From Spirosoma terrae (lineage in GTDB: Bacteria; Bacteroidota; Bacteroidia; Cytophagales; Spirosomataceae), in the NCBI RefSeq assembly GCF_010435915.1, contig NZ_JAAFZH010000024.1, forward strand, positions 33,465 through 97,464: a stretch of 64,000 nt of DNA, in the 5' to 3' direction. This document shows positions 1 through 8,241 of this stretch, piece by piece. Within the stretch, counting starts at the first letter, position 1; each line of letters opens with the position of its first letter. Under the pieces are notes generated by a model that ran no database searches, was not told the origin of the DNA, and was given only the letters and a program-made list of their open reading frames with translations. Both the position numbers and the translations under genes were made by a program.

Positions 1-89
1 TAAGCGTATCGGTGCCCAAGAGCAACCTGGTTCAGTTAGCGTGTCACTACCTGTTTGATAGCTTTCCTGCCAATCGGGCAACGGTTTGA
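1..89 (+). CDS. C-terminal end of an unidentified protein (partial)
   Basis: An open frame enters from the left edge and stops at the TGA at 87-89. The 28 complete codons end in the residues FPANRATV. The composition looks like normal protein, but the piece is too short to assign to a family. It lies 58 bp upstream of pyrR on the same strand, so it could be an operon partner. It could also be a chance open frame. Confidence 0.4.
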   Translation, partial: SVSVPKSNLVQLACHYLFDSFPANRATV

Positions 90-147
90 TTGTTAACACT
101 GCAAAATTAGCATGATGTTTCTGAGCTTTACCTCCTATTTTTACCGC

Positions 148-687
148 ATGAACCAACAACGTCTGATTCTTTCCAGTCCGCTGCTCGAAATTGTGATTAG
201 CCGTCTGGCGCAGCAACTGATCGAAAATCACCAGAACTTTGAAGATACTGTCATTCTGGGAATGCAGCCGCGAGGAATATTTTTTGCTGAGCGTGTCTGG
301 CGTGAGTTAACTCGTACGCTAGGCCATGACGTACCGTTTGGTTATTTAGACGCTACGTTCTATCGGGATGATTTTCGACGACGCGACTCGCCGTTACGTC
401 CTAATACAACCCATGTACCGTTCATTATAGAAGATAAACGGGTTATTCTGGTTGATGATGTGCTGGCAACCGGACGGATGGTTAGAGCGGCACTCGATGC
501 AATGACTGCGTTTGGCCGGCCTCGAAAAGTGGAACTGCTCGTTCTGGTCGACCGTCGTTATAACCGCGATTTACCGATTAAGCCAGATTATACAGGAAAA
601 CGAGTCAATACGCTTGAATCGCAACGCGTTTTAGTGGAATGGACTGAACAAGGGGCAGATGCCGACCGTATCTGGTTAGTTGGCTAA
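148..687 (+). CDS. pyrR: PyrR-type phosphoribosyltransferase / pyrimidine regulator
   Basis: This 179-residue protein belongs to the PyrR branch of the type I phosphoribosyltransferases. PyrR binds uridine nucleotides and PRPP, regulates pyr genes by RNA binding in Firmicutes, and often has uracil phosphoribosyltransferase activity. The PRPP-binding signature VILVDDVLATGRMVRAA lies around residues 95-115, preceded by the family sequence RRRDSPLRPN. The length matches the usual 175-185 residues. The ATG at 148 gives the typical N terminus; an in-frame ATG at 112 would add an unlikely 12-residue extension. No other pyr gene is visible, so RNA-level regulation is only inferred; an enzymatic salvage role is equally possible. 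Confidence 0.9.
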   Translation: MNQQRLILSSPLLEIVISRLAQQLIENHQNFEDTVILGMQPRGIFFAERVWRELTRTLGHDVPFGYLDATFYRDDFRRRDSPLRPNTTHVPFIIEDKRVILVDDVLATGRMVRAALDAMTAFGRPRKVELLVLVDRRYNRDLPIKPDYTGKRVNTLESQRVLVEWTEQGADADRIWLVG

Positions 688-808
688 ATTGGCTAGTACG
701 GTTAATACCAACGTATTGGCATTTAATGACTTATTAATGACAGTTGAGCAATATGTATAATTTGTGATTGGATGGAATTTTGTAATTTCGCCAACCGTAA
801 TTATACGT

Positions 809-3382
809 ATGAAACCTCCTCAGAAATTACTCATTCTTTTGCTGTGTTTTTTACTGGCTTCTGTTACTCATCAGGCCCAGGCACAGACTATGTATACCGT
901 GACCGGGCTGATCACAGATGCCCGGACAGGTGAACCTATTCCGTTTGCTAGTGTGGCATTGGTGGGGCGCCGAGTGGGTACCGTAACTGACGAGCGAGGT
1001 CGATATACAATTCATGCTAAAATCCTCTCTGATTCTATTGCGGTCAGTTCGCTAGGCTACGTAACGCAGCGTCAGTTTATTGATCGTGAGCGCACCTCGC
1101 AGGCAGTGGACATCAAACTCGTGTCTGGCGGTACGGCTTTGCAGGAAATAACGGTTCGGGCGGGCGAGAACCCGGCGTTTCGTGTCTTACGTCAGGTGCG
1201 TAAAAATCGCTTCATAAACGACCGCAAGCGGCTGGCTGCTTACGAAAGTGACAATTACGTAAAAACGCAGGTTGCTCTTAGTCACGTGTCGGATCGAATG
1301 CGTCGTAATCCGCTTATCAAACGGATTAATGAAGCCATGAGCAAGCACGATTCCATCATCGATAGCGAAGGGCATCGGTTATTACCGATTCTGGTCTCGG
1401 AGTCTGTATCGCGCTACTACTACCGGGATAATCCATCGCGGAAGCGGGAGGATATTCGTAAAACCCGTATCAAAGGGGTTGCTGTCGATGATGCCGGATT
1501 GAGTTCGCAGCTACTAGGAGGCACGAACCTCGTTAATCAGAATTTTTACGACAACTATATTCCCATCCTGGGAAAGGATTTCGCATCGCCCATTGGCGAT
1601 AACTGGAAAAACTGGTACGAATTCTACCTGGCCGATACCACGAAGATTGGTGATCATATCTGCTACGAAATCCAATTTGATCCTAAACGTAAGGAAGACC
1701 TTGTTTTTACGGGAAAAGCCTGGATCGATACGACTACGTTTGCACTCTGCCAGATTGAAACGCACATTGGTAGTGGAGCCAATCTGAACTATGTACGTCA
1801 GTTAACAATCGAACAGGAGCTTGAACCAATGATCGATTCGTCATCGATCGGGCAGGCTACCGTTGGCTGGTTGCCTACTACGATCCGCTTGATGGCTGAT
1901 TTGACTGGCGTTGGTAAACAATCGCTTGGGTTGCGGGCCGAAGTAGCTTTGCACAGTAGCAATATCGTTATCAATAAACCGCATCCGTTGTTTTTTTATG
2001 AACAACCGATTGAACCGAGTGATACTGTTGCGACAGCGAACGAGGCTTATTGGGATCAGGTACAACAAACGCTAGCCGGGGCCGAATCCTTAAACAAAGA
2101 CGACCTGAAAGCTCGCCAAATTATCGACAAATTGCGGACAGTGCCAGCGGTGAAAACGGCGGAAGGAGTAGGGCAGGTATTAGTTACCGGTTTTTATAAA
2201 ATGGGAGGCATTGAGTTGGGACCCTATCCTTATTTGTTCGCTATTAACACGGTAGAGGGCCTGCGGACCCGAATTGGTTTCCGAACCAATGATCAGTTTA
2301 GCCGGAACTGGATTTTCAGAGGGTATCTGGCTTATGGGACGTTCGACCGTAAATTTAAATACGGTGGCGAAGTGAATTATTTGTTTTCCCGTCAGCACTG
2401 GACAATGGCTGGGGTGAAAATGTCTGACGATCTGGAACGGCTAGGATTAACACCTGAGCTTATTGGTGGCAATCGAATATTTTACGCGTTAAGCCGATTT
2501 GGACGGTACAGAGGAGCGTACCGGAGCCAGCAGAAAGAGTTGTTTTTTCGTAGCGAACCCATTCGGGGTATTTTGTTGACCGCTACGTTAGGCAGCCGAA
2601 CATTTGATCCAATATTTCCTTTTCATTATCGCATACATCCCGACATGGGCGATCTGTCGCCTTTGCAGTCTACTATTTATGATACGTATTGGTCGGTAGA
2701 AGCACGGCTGGCCAGAAAAGAAAAGTATATTATGGATGGTAATGACCGTATTACGTTGGGAACGAAACGGGCGCCGGTCTTCACCATTCGATACACTCGG
2801 GGCCTACGGTCGTTGGGGGGCGATTTTAATTATGATCGTCTGACGCTACGTGCTCAGCAGTCGCTACGTATCGGGCCATTTGGCCGTATGAGTTATTTGC
2901 TCTCGGGTGGATTTACGCCGTCTACGTTACCTGCTCCTTTATTATTTCCTCATACGGGTAATCCGACTCCACTGCTGACCAATAATACGTTCAACCGGAT
3001 GCAGTTTTACGAATTTGTTAGCGATCGATTTGTATCTATTCATGTACAGCATCGGTTTGAGGGGTTCCTGTTTAACCGTATTCCCGGTATTCGAAAACTG
3101 AACTGGCGATTAGTGGCTAACGTAGATGCACTGTGGGGTAGTTTATCGAAAGAAAATCAGGACGTCGAGACGTTCAGGCCATTGCCGGGTGGGATGAAAC
3201 CTATTCATTTTGGATCGCTCGATGGATCGAAACCGTATTTAGAAGTAGGCTACGGTATCGAAAATATTTTTAAACTGATCCGTATTCAGGCTATTCACCG
3301 GCTAACGTATCTGGATGGTGGCTATAATGGCATTCCGATCAGTCCATTTGCACTTAAAGCATCAGCCTCGTTTAATTTCTAA
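809..3382 (+). CDS. DUF5686 / carboxypeptidase-like regulatory domain outer-membrane protein
   Basis: This 857-residue envelope protein has a signal peptide ending AQAQ (about residues 1-27) and a carboxypeptidase regulatory-like beta-sandwich (VTGLITDARTGEPIPFASV, about residues 30-115). The rest resembles the DUF5686 family of Bacteroidota, and the aromatic-rich C-terminal half ending in F fits an outer-membrane beta-barrel. Proteins of this architecture are related to SusC-like proteins but lack a TonB plug. Their substrate is unknown. The ATG at 809 puts the hydrophobic signal directly at the N terminus; an alternative codon at 764 would add 15 residues. A perfect hairpin follows the gene. 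Confidence 0.85.
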   Translation: MKPPQKLLILLLCFLLASVTHQAQAQTMYTVTGLITDARTGEPIPFASVALVGRRVGTVTDERGRYTIHAKILSDSIAVSSLGYVTQRQFIDRERTSQAVDIKLVSGGTALQEITVRAGENPAFRVLRQVRKNRFINDRKRLAAYESDNYVKTQVALSHVSDRMRRNPLIKRINEAMSKHDSIIDSEGHRLLPILVSESVSRYYYRDNPSRKREDIRKTRIKGVAVDDAGLSSQLLGGTNLVNQNFYDNYIPILGKDFASPIGDNWKNWYEFYLADTTKIGDHICYEIQFDPKRKEDLVFTGKAWIDTTTFALCQIETHIGSGANLNYVRQLTIEQELEPMIDSSSIGQATVGWLPTTIRLMADLTGVGKQSLGLRAEVALHSSNIVINKPHPLFFYEQPIEPSDTVATANEAYWDQVQQTLAGAESLNKDDLKARQIIDKLRTVPAVKTAEGVGQVLVTGFYKMGGIELGPYPYLFAINTVEGLRTRIGFRTNDQFSRNWIFRGYLAYGTFDRKFKYGGEVNYLFSRQHWTMAGVKMSDDLERLGLTPELIGGNRIFYALSRFGRYRGAYRSQQKELFFRSEPIRGILLTATLGSRTFDPIFPFHYRIHPDMGDLSPLQSTIYDTYWSVEARLARKEKYIMDGNDRITLGTKRAPVFTIRYTRGLRSLGGDFNYDRLTLRAQQSLRIGPFGRMSYLLSGGFTPSTLPAPLLFPHTGNPTPLLTNNTFNRMQFYEFVSDRFVSIHVQHRFEGFLFNRIPGIRKLNWRLVANVDALWGSLSKENQDVETFRPLPGGMKPIHFGSLDGSKPYLEVGYGIENIFKLIRIQAIHRLTYLDGGYNGIPISPFALKASASFNF

Positions 3383-3387
3383 AGACA

Positions 3388-3442
3388 CTAAAGCCATGTG
3401 TGCCAGAGAAACACAACGTTTTTCTGGCACACATGGCTTTAG
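3388..3442. terminator. Bidirectional hairpin between convergent genes
   Basis: Arms 3388-3407 and 3423-3442 form a perfect 20-bp stem (CTAAAGCCATGTGTGCCAGA on the left) around a 15-nt loop. It lies between the DUF5686 gene and the convergent methyltransferase gene, so it probably ends transcription from both sides. There is no strong T tract. Confidence 0.75.
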
Positions 3443-3457
3443 TACGTAATGTCTGGA

Positions 3458-4198
3458 TTAGTTGACCTTGCCGATTCGTAAAAATACGGGAAAGGTTAGC
3501 TCCCGCTCGGTTTCGCCCCAGAGCGGTTTTAGTACGTCGCCAAGGTCATTCACCGGATCTTCTTCATTTTCATGAATGTACTGCCGAACGGCCGACCAGG
3601 TTCGGAGGTAGTTTAGGAATCGGTCTAATGGCCAGCTTCGGCGGATTGTAAATGGTTTGACTTGACAATCCGCGAACGGAAAAGGAAGACTGCTATAGGC
3701 ATTATCGATATGGACACGTTGCGGGTCCCAGTACGGACCAACTCGATTCCGATAAAAATCAACAATTAGTTTATCCAGATCGGGGCCCGCTTTAACCAGT
3801 CCATATCCCCATTCGGCGATGGTGGCGCCGGGTTTAGCAACCCGACGAACTTCCTGATGAAAGGCGTTGATGTCGAACCAATGCAGTGCCTGAGCTACCG
3901 TAATCAGATCAAAGGTATGGTCGCTAAAGGGAGTATGCTCAGCCTGGCTTTGCTGGTAGTGAATATTTGATTTCTTGACAGCTAACAGCAGTTGTGTTTC
4001 ACTAATGTCCGTTGCCTCAACCTGTTCGAATAAATCGGCCAGTACGTTTGCTACCTGGCCGTTACCCGTAGCGCAATCCCAGGCCATTTGTCGATTGGTA
4101 ACATAAGTCATCAGAAAATCGTAGAGATCAGCAGGGTAGTCAATACGATATTGGGCGTATAAACCGGCATGACCCGAAAAACGGTCGAGTGGCGTCAT
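3458..4198 (-). CDS. Class I SAM-dependent methyltransferase
   Basis: This 246-residue protein is a small soluble methyltransferase of the Methyltransf_11 type. Motif I is degenerate but recognisable as AWDCATGNGQVA near residue 40, followed by the acidic ATDIS segment and the motif IV-like LITVAQALHWFD near residue 98. The HWFD segment is typical of the yeast Crg1/TMT1-like group, which methylates small molecules. The substrate cannot be read from the sequence. It is monocistronic and faces the DUF5686 gene across the shared hairpin. Confidence 0.88.
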   Translation of the reverse strand: MTPLDRFSGHAGLYAQYRIDYPADLYDFLMTYVTNRQMAWDCATGNGQVANVLADLFEQVEATDISETQLLLAVKKSNIHYQQSQAEHTPFSDHTFDLITVAQALHWFDINAFHQEVRRVAKPGATIAEWGYGLVKAGPDLDKLIVDFYRNRVGPYWDPQRVHIDNAYSSLPFPFADCQVKPFTIRRSWPLDRFLNYLRTWSAVRQYIHENEEDPVNDLGDVLKPLWGETERELTFPVFLRIGKVN

Positions 4199-4285
4199 GT
4201 TTATTTTTTTATTTTAGCTGTAATTAAACGTTTTGTGTGAACAATTGTCTAACGAATGGTTTAAAGAGGAAAACTAATGGCAAAA

Positions 4286-4316
4286 TTGGGTTATAAGTTG
4301 GAACCATCTATTTTTG
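4286..4316 (+). promoter_or_regulatory. Bacteroidota-type promoter for the cytochrome c gene
   Basis: A -33 element (ATTG, ending at 4288) and a -7 element TATTTTTG (4309-4316) are separated by 20 bp, close to the Bacteroidota primary sigma consensus TTTG / TAnnTTTG. The predicted start near 4323 gives a leader of about 54 nt before the ATG at 4377. Confidence 0.6.
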
Positions 4317-4376
4317 CGGGGTTGACCTATAGCCAATTATCAATTTGTTCCGTTCATTTATCGTTACCCGATTCTC

Positions 4377-4781
4377 ATGAAAAAATCGTTTGGATTTCTC
4401 CTGGCTGCGGCTGCCTTAGCCTTGGTTTCTGTTGATGTTAACGCTCAGGCTCCAGCTGATATTCCAGCGGATATGAATGCCCTGATGAGCAAATATACCT
4501 GTATAGCCTGCCACCGCCCTAATCAGAAGCTGGTTGGTCCTGCTTATATTGACGTTGCCAAGAAGAATTACTCGGATGAGGAAATTGTAAATCTGATTTA
4601 CAACCCAAATCCATCTCATTGGCCAGGGTATCCTCCAATGGCTCCAATGAAACAGGTGCCTAAGGAAGATGCGTTGAAACTGGCTTCCTGGATTAACTCG
4701 CTGGATGGGGGTTCTAAAAAGACTACCACCAAGAAAAGCACAACAAAGACTACCACGAAAAAAACTACTAAGAAATCGTAA
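4377..4781 (+). CDS. Small periplasmic c-type cytochrome with a Lys/Thr tail
   Basis: This 134-residue protein has a signal peptide (residues 1-23, ending VNAQA) and one heme-binding CxxCH motif (CIACH, residues 42-46). The probable distal ligand is Met88 or Met91 in PPMAPM. The fold resembles class I cytochrome c551/552, which carries electrons in the periplasm between respiratory complexes or to a dedicated reductase. After the domain ends near residue 110, about 24 residues consist almost only of Lys, Thr and Ser, which is unusual for this family and strongly basic. A promoter and a strong terminator bracket the gene, so it is transcribed alone. Confidence 0.9.
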   Translation: MKKSFGFLLAAAALALVSVDVNAQAPADIPADMNALMSKYTCIACHRPNQKLVGPAYIDVAKKNYSDEEIVNLIYNPNPSHWPGYPPMAPMKQVPKEDALKLASWINSLDGGSKKTTTKKSTTKTTTKKTTKKS

Positions 4782-4793
4782 GTTGACTTCGGG

Positions 4794-4846
4794 TTTTCAC
4801 AAAAAAGAAGCACCGGTCCTGGACCGGTGCTTCTTTTTTGTGAAAA
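4794..4846 (+). terminator. Perfect 26-bp hairpin terminator
   Basis: Arms 4794-4819 and 4821-4846 are exact reverse complements, with core AAGCACCGGTCC. The A-rich and T-rich outer stem gives a T run (4834-4839) on the 3' side. It starts 12 nt after the cytochrome stop codon. Confidence 0.85.
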
Positions 4847-5042
4847 TTCTGACTGCTAAACGGTAAATAGCCTTCTGATAAGGCTAACCCGTTCGGTTTG
4901 CTTTTCGGGCTATCTCATTTTGGTAATCAATTAATTTTTGATTGTATTTATTGATTATAAAGAATCTAAATTGAACAGGAGGGCGTACGTAAGCGGACTA
5001 ATCGCTATTAACCCGCGCTTTTGTTCTGTGAATAATACGCAC

Positions 5043-5600
5043 ATGCTGACAGATGAGGAGATGATTCGTGCTTACTTCTCGTCGCAGCCGACCCACTGCT
5101 TTGAGACGCTTTACAAGCGTTACGTTAACAAGGTTTATCGTAGATGTTTATCATTAACTCAGGATACTACGAAGGCCGAAGATTTTACACACGATATATT
5201 TTTGCGGGCGTTCTCTAAGCTCGACGCTTTTCAGGAGCGGGCTCGTTTTTCAACCTGGCTTTACTCGATTGCCTACAACTATTGCCTGGATCAGCTTAAG
5301 CTCGCGCGACGTATCAATACAATAATCATTGCTGACGATTCCGCTTTTGATATTCCGGAAGCTGATGAAAGTTTGGTACACGAAGAGGCTATACAGCTTA
5401 TGGAACGAGCTATCGATTACCTCTCTCCCAAGGATATAAGACTGTTACGGCTTAAGTACGAAGAAGGGCTGAGTGTTAATGAAATTGCCGACTTGTATAG
5501 TAGTAAAGTTAATACCGTTAAGATGCGCCTTAAACGAAGTCGTGATCGTATCGCCTATTTATATAAAACGCTACAGTATCATCAAACCAAACGTTTATAA
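5043..5600 (+). CDS. ECF-type RNA polymerase sigma factor
   Basis: This 185-residue protein has the two-domain layout of sigma-70 family ECF factors. Region 2 is about residues 20-90 (DFTHDIFLRAFSKLDAF, then FSTWLYSIAYNYCLD). Region 4 is about residues 130-180 and contains the helix-turn-helix LSVNEIADLYSSKVNTVKMRLKR. The ATG at 5043 gives the usual N terminus; a frame from 4938 adds 35 unlikely residues. ECF factors direct RNA polymerase to envelope or stress regulons and are normally held by an anti-sigma factor. None is adjacent here: the next gene is 467 bp away and is an oxidoreductase, so its control and targets are unknown. Confidence 0.92.
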   Translation: MLTDEEMIRAYFSSQPTHCFETLYKRYVNKVYRRCLSLTQDTTKAEDFTHDIFLRAFSKLDAFQERARFSTWLYSIAYNYCLDQLKLARRINTIIIADDSAFDIPEADESLVHEEAIQLMERAIDYLSPKDIRLLRLKYEEGLSVNEIADLYSSKVNTVKMRLKRSRDRIAYLYKTLQYHQTKRL

Positions 5601-6067
5601 AGCTCCGTTTACGTCTACATTATAAGCTCACTACGTTTGAGCAGGCTTTAGTTGCTGTTATTAAGTAGTCTTCTACGCACTCCGTAAATGCAGACAAGGG
5701 GCTAGAGGTATTGAGTGCTGAGGTTGTCATAGACAGCATCCTGCTGTCTATGACAACCTCAGTGGCTAATTGGGGCATTACAACTTAGCCTACGGCTTCG
5801 ACAGCAGGATGCTGTCCATGACAACCTCAGCACTCCGTTCAGCTAGACACTAAGAAAAGTCCGGCGCTACAGAGAAAATGGACATTAAAGAAACAGGCCG
5901 GATACAATAGGGCGATCGTATCTACTCAATCACGATTAATGTTGCAGGCTGAATTGGTAGTTTCTAAAAGGTTCTGCCTTTACTGAAAAAAGGTTTTCGC
6001 TCTAAGCGATTCCCGAAAACAGATCCTATAGCTAGTCGGCAGAGGCTGCCTGAAACCCTCAACTTGC
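5601..6067. other. Long intergenic region holding the inverted repeat
   Basis: These 467 bp between the sigma factor and the TAT oxidoreductase contain the nested inverted repeat described separately at 5713-5835. Outside it I see no convincing ORF, tRNA or promoter matching TAnnTTTG. Confidence 0.5.
5713..5835. repeat. Nested inverted repeat with palindromic core
   Basis: Segments 5713-5748 and 5800-5835 are reverse complements at 35 of 36 positions, separated by 51 bp. Inside the left part, 5718-5762 is itself a perfect palindrome with 21-nt arms and a 3-nt centre (CTGAGGTTGTCATAGACAGC begins the arm). The right segment carries only one arm plus the core. It resembles REP/BIME or MITE-type mobile palindromes. 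A related hairpin occurs at 37403-37440. Confidence 0.8.
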
Positions 6068-7444
6068 ATGAATACATTCAATATTAATCGTCGCCGTTTC
6101 CTGCAGGGGACAACGGCTTCTCTTGCACTTACTACGTTTGGGGCCCGTGGTCTTGATCTGATTTATCCCGCAAACACACTACGTGTTGGGCTGATTGGAA
6201 CAGGATGGTACGGCAAAAGTGACTTGCTCCGGTTGATTCAGGTGGCTCCTGTGGAAGTGGTGGCGCTTTGTGATGTTGATAAAAAAATGCTCGATGGGGC
6301 AGCCAAGTTGGTTAGTCAGCGCCAGAAATCAGGTAAAACGCCTAAATTATACGGTGACTATCGGAAAATGCTGGCCGATAATCAGTTTGACATTGTGCTG
6401 ATTGGAACGCCTGATCATTGGCACGCTTTACAAACCATTGACTGTATTAAGGCCGGGGCTAATGTATACGTACAAAAGCCAATTAGTGTTGACGTAATGG
6501 AAGGGGAAGCCATGGTAGCGGCTGCCCGGAAATACAATAAAGTGGTTCAGGTTGGTACGCAGCGTAAAAGCACTCCGCATCTGATCGATGCTAAGAAAAA
6601 TATCGTAGATGCTGGTTTGCTCGGAAAAGTATCACATGTGGAGATGTGCTGCTATTTCCCGATGCGGAATAACGGAAATCCACCCGTTCAGGCCGTTCCC
6701 GATTTTCTGGACTATGAGATGTGGACGGGGCCTGCTCCTTTAAGACCCTACGATGGGTTACCTCACGTTCGTTGGTGGCGCACGTTTATGGAGTACGGTA
6801 ACGGCATCACGGGCGATATGTGCGTTCATATGCTCGATACAGTACGTTGGATGTTGAAGCTGGGCTGGCCTAAACGGATTAGTTCAACGGGCGGTATCTA
6901 CGTTCAAAAAGAAGGGAAATCGAACATCTCCGATACTCAGTCGGCTCTTTTTGAATACGATGATCTTAACTGTGTATGGCAGCATCGGTCCTGGGGAACG
7001 CCCGCCAATCCAGATTATCCGTGGTCGTTTACACTCTATGGCGATAAAGGCACGCTATGGGGAAGTACGATGGCGTACGACTTTATTCCGCAGGGCAAAG
7101 GCGAAAAAATCCATAAGGATGTTGTCTACGAAAAAGAGAAATATCCTGAAGATCTTACGGAACCTACTGAGCCAAAAATCGAGCTGAATGCAGCCCCTGC
7201 CACCCGCCTGCATATGCTAAACTTTCTGGATGCAATCGACAAAGGCAGCCGCCCGATTGCCGATATTGAAGAAGGACATATTTCTACCGCCAGTTGTATT
7301 CTGGCCAATATGTCGATGAAAACGGGTCGTCCTATTGTATATGATCCTAAAAAACGGGAGATCGTGGGCGACCGTGAAGCCAATGGTTTACTGGCACGCC
7401 CTTATCGGCAGCCGTGGGTTCACCCAGACCCTACCAAAGTATAA
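6068..7444 (+). CDS. TAT-exported Gfo/Idh/MocA family oxidoreductase
   Basis: This 458-residue protein begins with a twin-arginine signal (NRRRFLQGTTASLAL). The Rossmann NAD(P)-binding motif VGLIGTGWYGKSD follows near residue 40. The family segment usually written EKP appears as VQKPISVDV, keeping the Lys that contacts the cofactor. The C-terminal alpha/beta domain includes GDMCVHMLDTVRW. Such exported members with a pre-bound cofactor act on sugars or cyclitols in the periplasm, and some are glycosidases of family GH109. The substrate is not evident because no sugar gene is next to it. Confidence 0.88.
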   Translation: MNTFNINRRRFLQGTTASLALTTFGARGLDLIYPANTLRVGLIGTGWYGKSDLLRLIQVAPVEVVALCDVDKKMLDGAAKLVSQRQKSGKTPKLYGDYRKMLADNQFDIVLIGTPDHWHALQTIDCIKAGANVYVQKPISVDVMEGEAMVAAARKYNKVVQVGTQRKSTPHLIDAKKNIVDAGLLGKVSHVEMCCYFPMRNNGNPPVQAVPDFLDYEMWTGPAPLRPYDGLPHVRWWRTFMEYGNGITGDMCVHMLDTVRWMLKLGWPKRISSTGGIYVQKEGKSNISDTQSALFEYDDLNCVWQHRSWGTPANPDYPWSFTLYGDKGTLWGSTMAYDFIPQGKGEKIHKDVVYEKEKYPEDLTEPTEPKIELNAAPATRLHMLNFLDAIDKGSRPIADIEEGHISTASCILANMSMKTGRPIVYDPKKREIVGDREANGLLARPYRQPWVHPDPTKV

Positions 7445-7455
7445 CTGATCAGCAT

Positions 7456-7498
7456 CATTTTCCCGAAAGCCTTACTCGTTAACGCTTTCGGGAAAATG
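7456..7498. terminator. Bidirectional hairpin terminator
   Basis: Arms CATTTTCCCGAAAGC (7456-7470) and its exact reverse complement (7484-7498) form a 15-bp stem with a 13-nt loop. The A/T-rich outer ends suit termination in both directions between the convergent oxidoreductase and esterase genes. Confidence 0.78.
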
Positions 7499-7513
7499 GT
7501 TTATAGGGCTTTA

Positions 7514-8203
7514 TTACTTGTGCTGCTTCAATAGCCAGTCGTATATTTTTTTGTCTTCGTAGAGGTATTGAATGGAGTGGCCTTCGTTCGCTAACCGGGT
7601 AAACGTTACGTCCCCTTTACAGGCTTCCAGCCGGCGAACAAGTCGCTCGGTTTCCGATAGGGGAATTATATCGTCGGCAACGCCGTGAAATGTCCATATA
7701 GGTACGTTCTTGATTCGACAAACCTGAGTAGAGTCGTCGCAGCCACCACATAATGGAACAATGGCGGCAAATTTGTCGGGATAGGCTATTGCTGTTTGCC
7801 AGGTACCATATCCACCCATACTGATCCCCGTCAGATAAATCCGTTTTTTATCAATTCGATACGTAGTCGTTAGTTTGTCGTACAGTGGCTCCAGCCAATT
7901 GTCGGTAGACCAGAATTTCCCATCCGGGCACTGGGGCGAGGCAATAATAAACGGAAAATCATGCCCCTTTTCTACAAGAGCCGGTAAGCCATATCCGTTG
8001 AGCTTCGTTAAATCATTTCCCCGATGCGATCCGCCGTGCAGATAAATCACTAACGGATAGCTTGTTGTTGCAGCGTACTCTTTAGGCAGGTAAAGCAGGT
8101 AGGGATAGTTTTCTTTGGTTTTGGGATCAACCTGTGCAAAAAGTGAACAACCCAGAATAGGTAACAAGAAAAACGGGAGAAGAACGGTGATTGATAAGCG
8201 CAT
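7514..8203 (-). CDS. Secreted alpha/beta-hydrolase (esterase / prolyl-oligopeptidase-like)
   Basis: This 229-residue protein has an N-terminal export signal; ILGC could be a lipobox, or cleavage may occur after LFAQ. The hydrolase core shows the oxyanion segment YLHGGSHRG, nucleophile elbow GISMGG, a likely acid in GVADDIIP and catalytic His in NEGHS. It resembles the small single-domain phospholipase/carboxylesterase proteins annotated as carboxylesterase or feruloyl-esterase-like. It lies 38 bp downstream of the PAS histidine kinase on the same strand, so it may be the last gene of that row and could process the signal molecule. The substrate is not known. Confidence 0.85.
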   Translation of the reverse strand: MRLSITVLLPFFLLPILGCSLFAQVDPKTKENYPYLLYLPKEYAATTSYPLVIYLHGGSHRGNDLTKLNGYGLPALVEKGHDFPFIIASPQCPDGKFWSTDNWLEPLYDKLTTTYRIDKKRIYLTGISMGGYGTWQTAIAYPDKFAAIVPLCGGCDDSTQVCRIKNVPIWTFHGVADDIIPLSETERLVRRLEACKGDVTFTRLANEGHSIQYLYEDKKIYDWLLKQHK

Positions 8204-8241
8204 AGCCGACGTAGTAATACCGTAAAGATTGATAAATCTGC

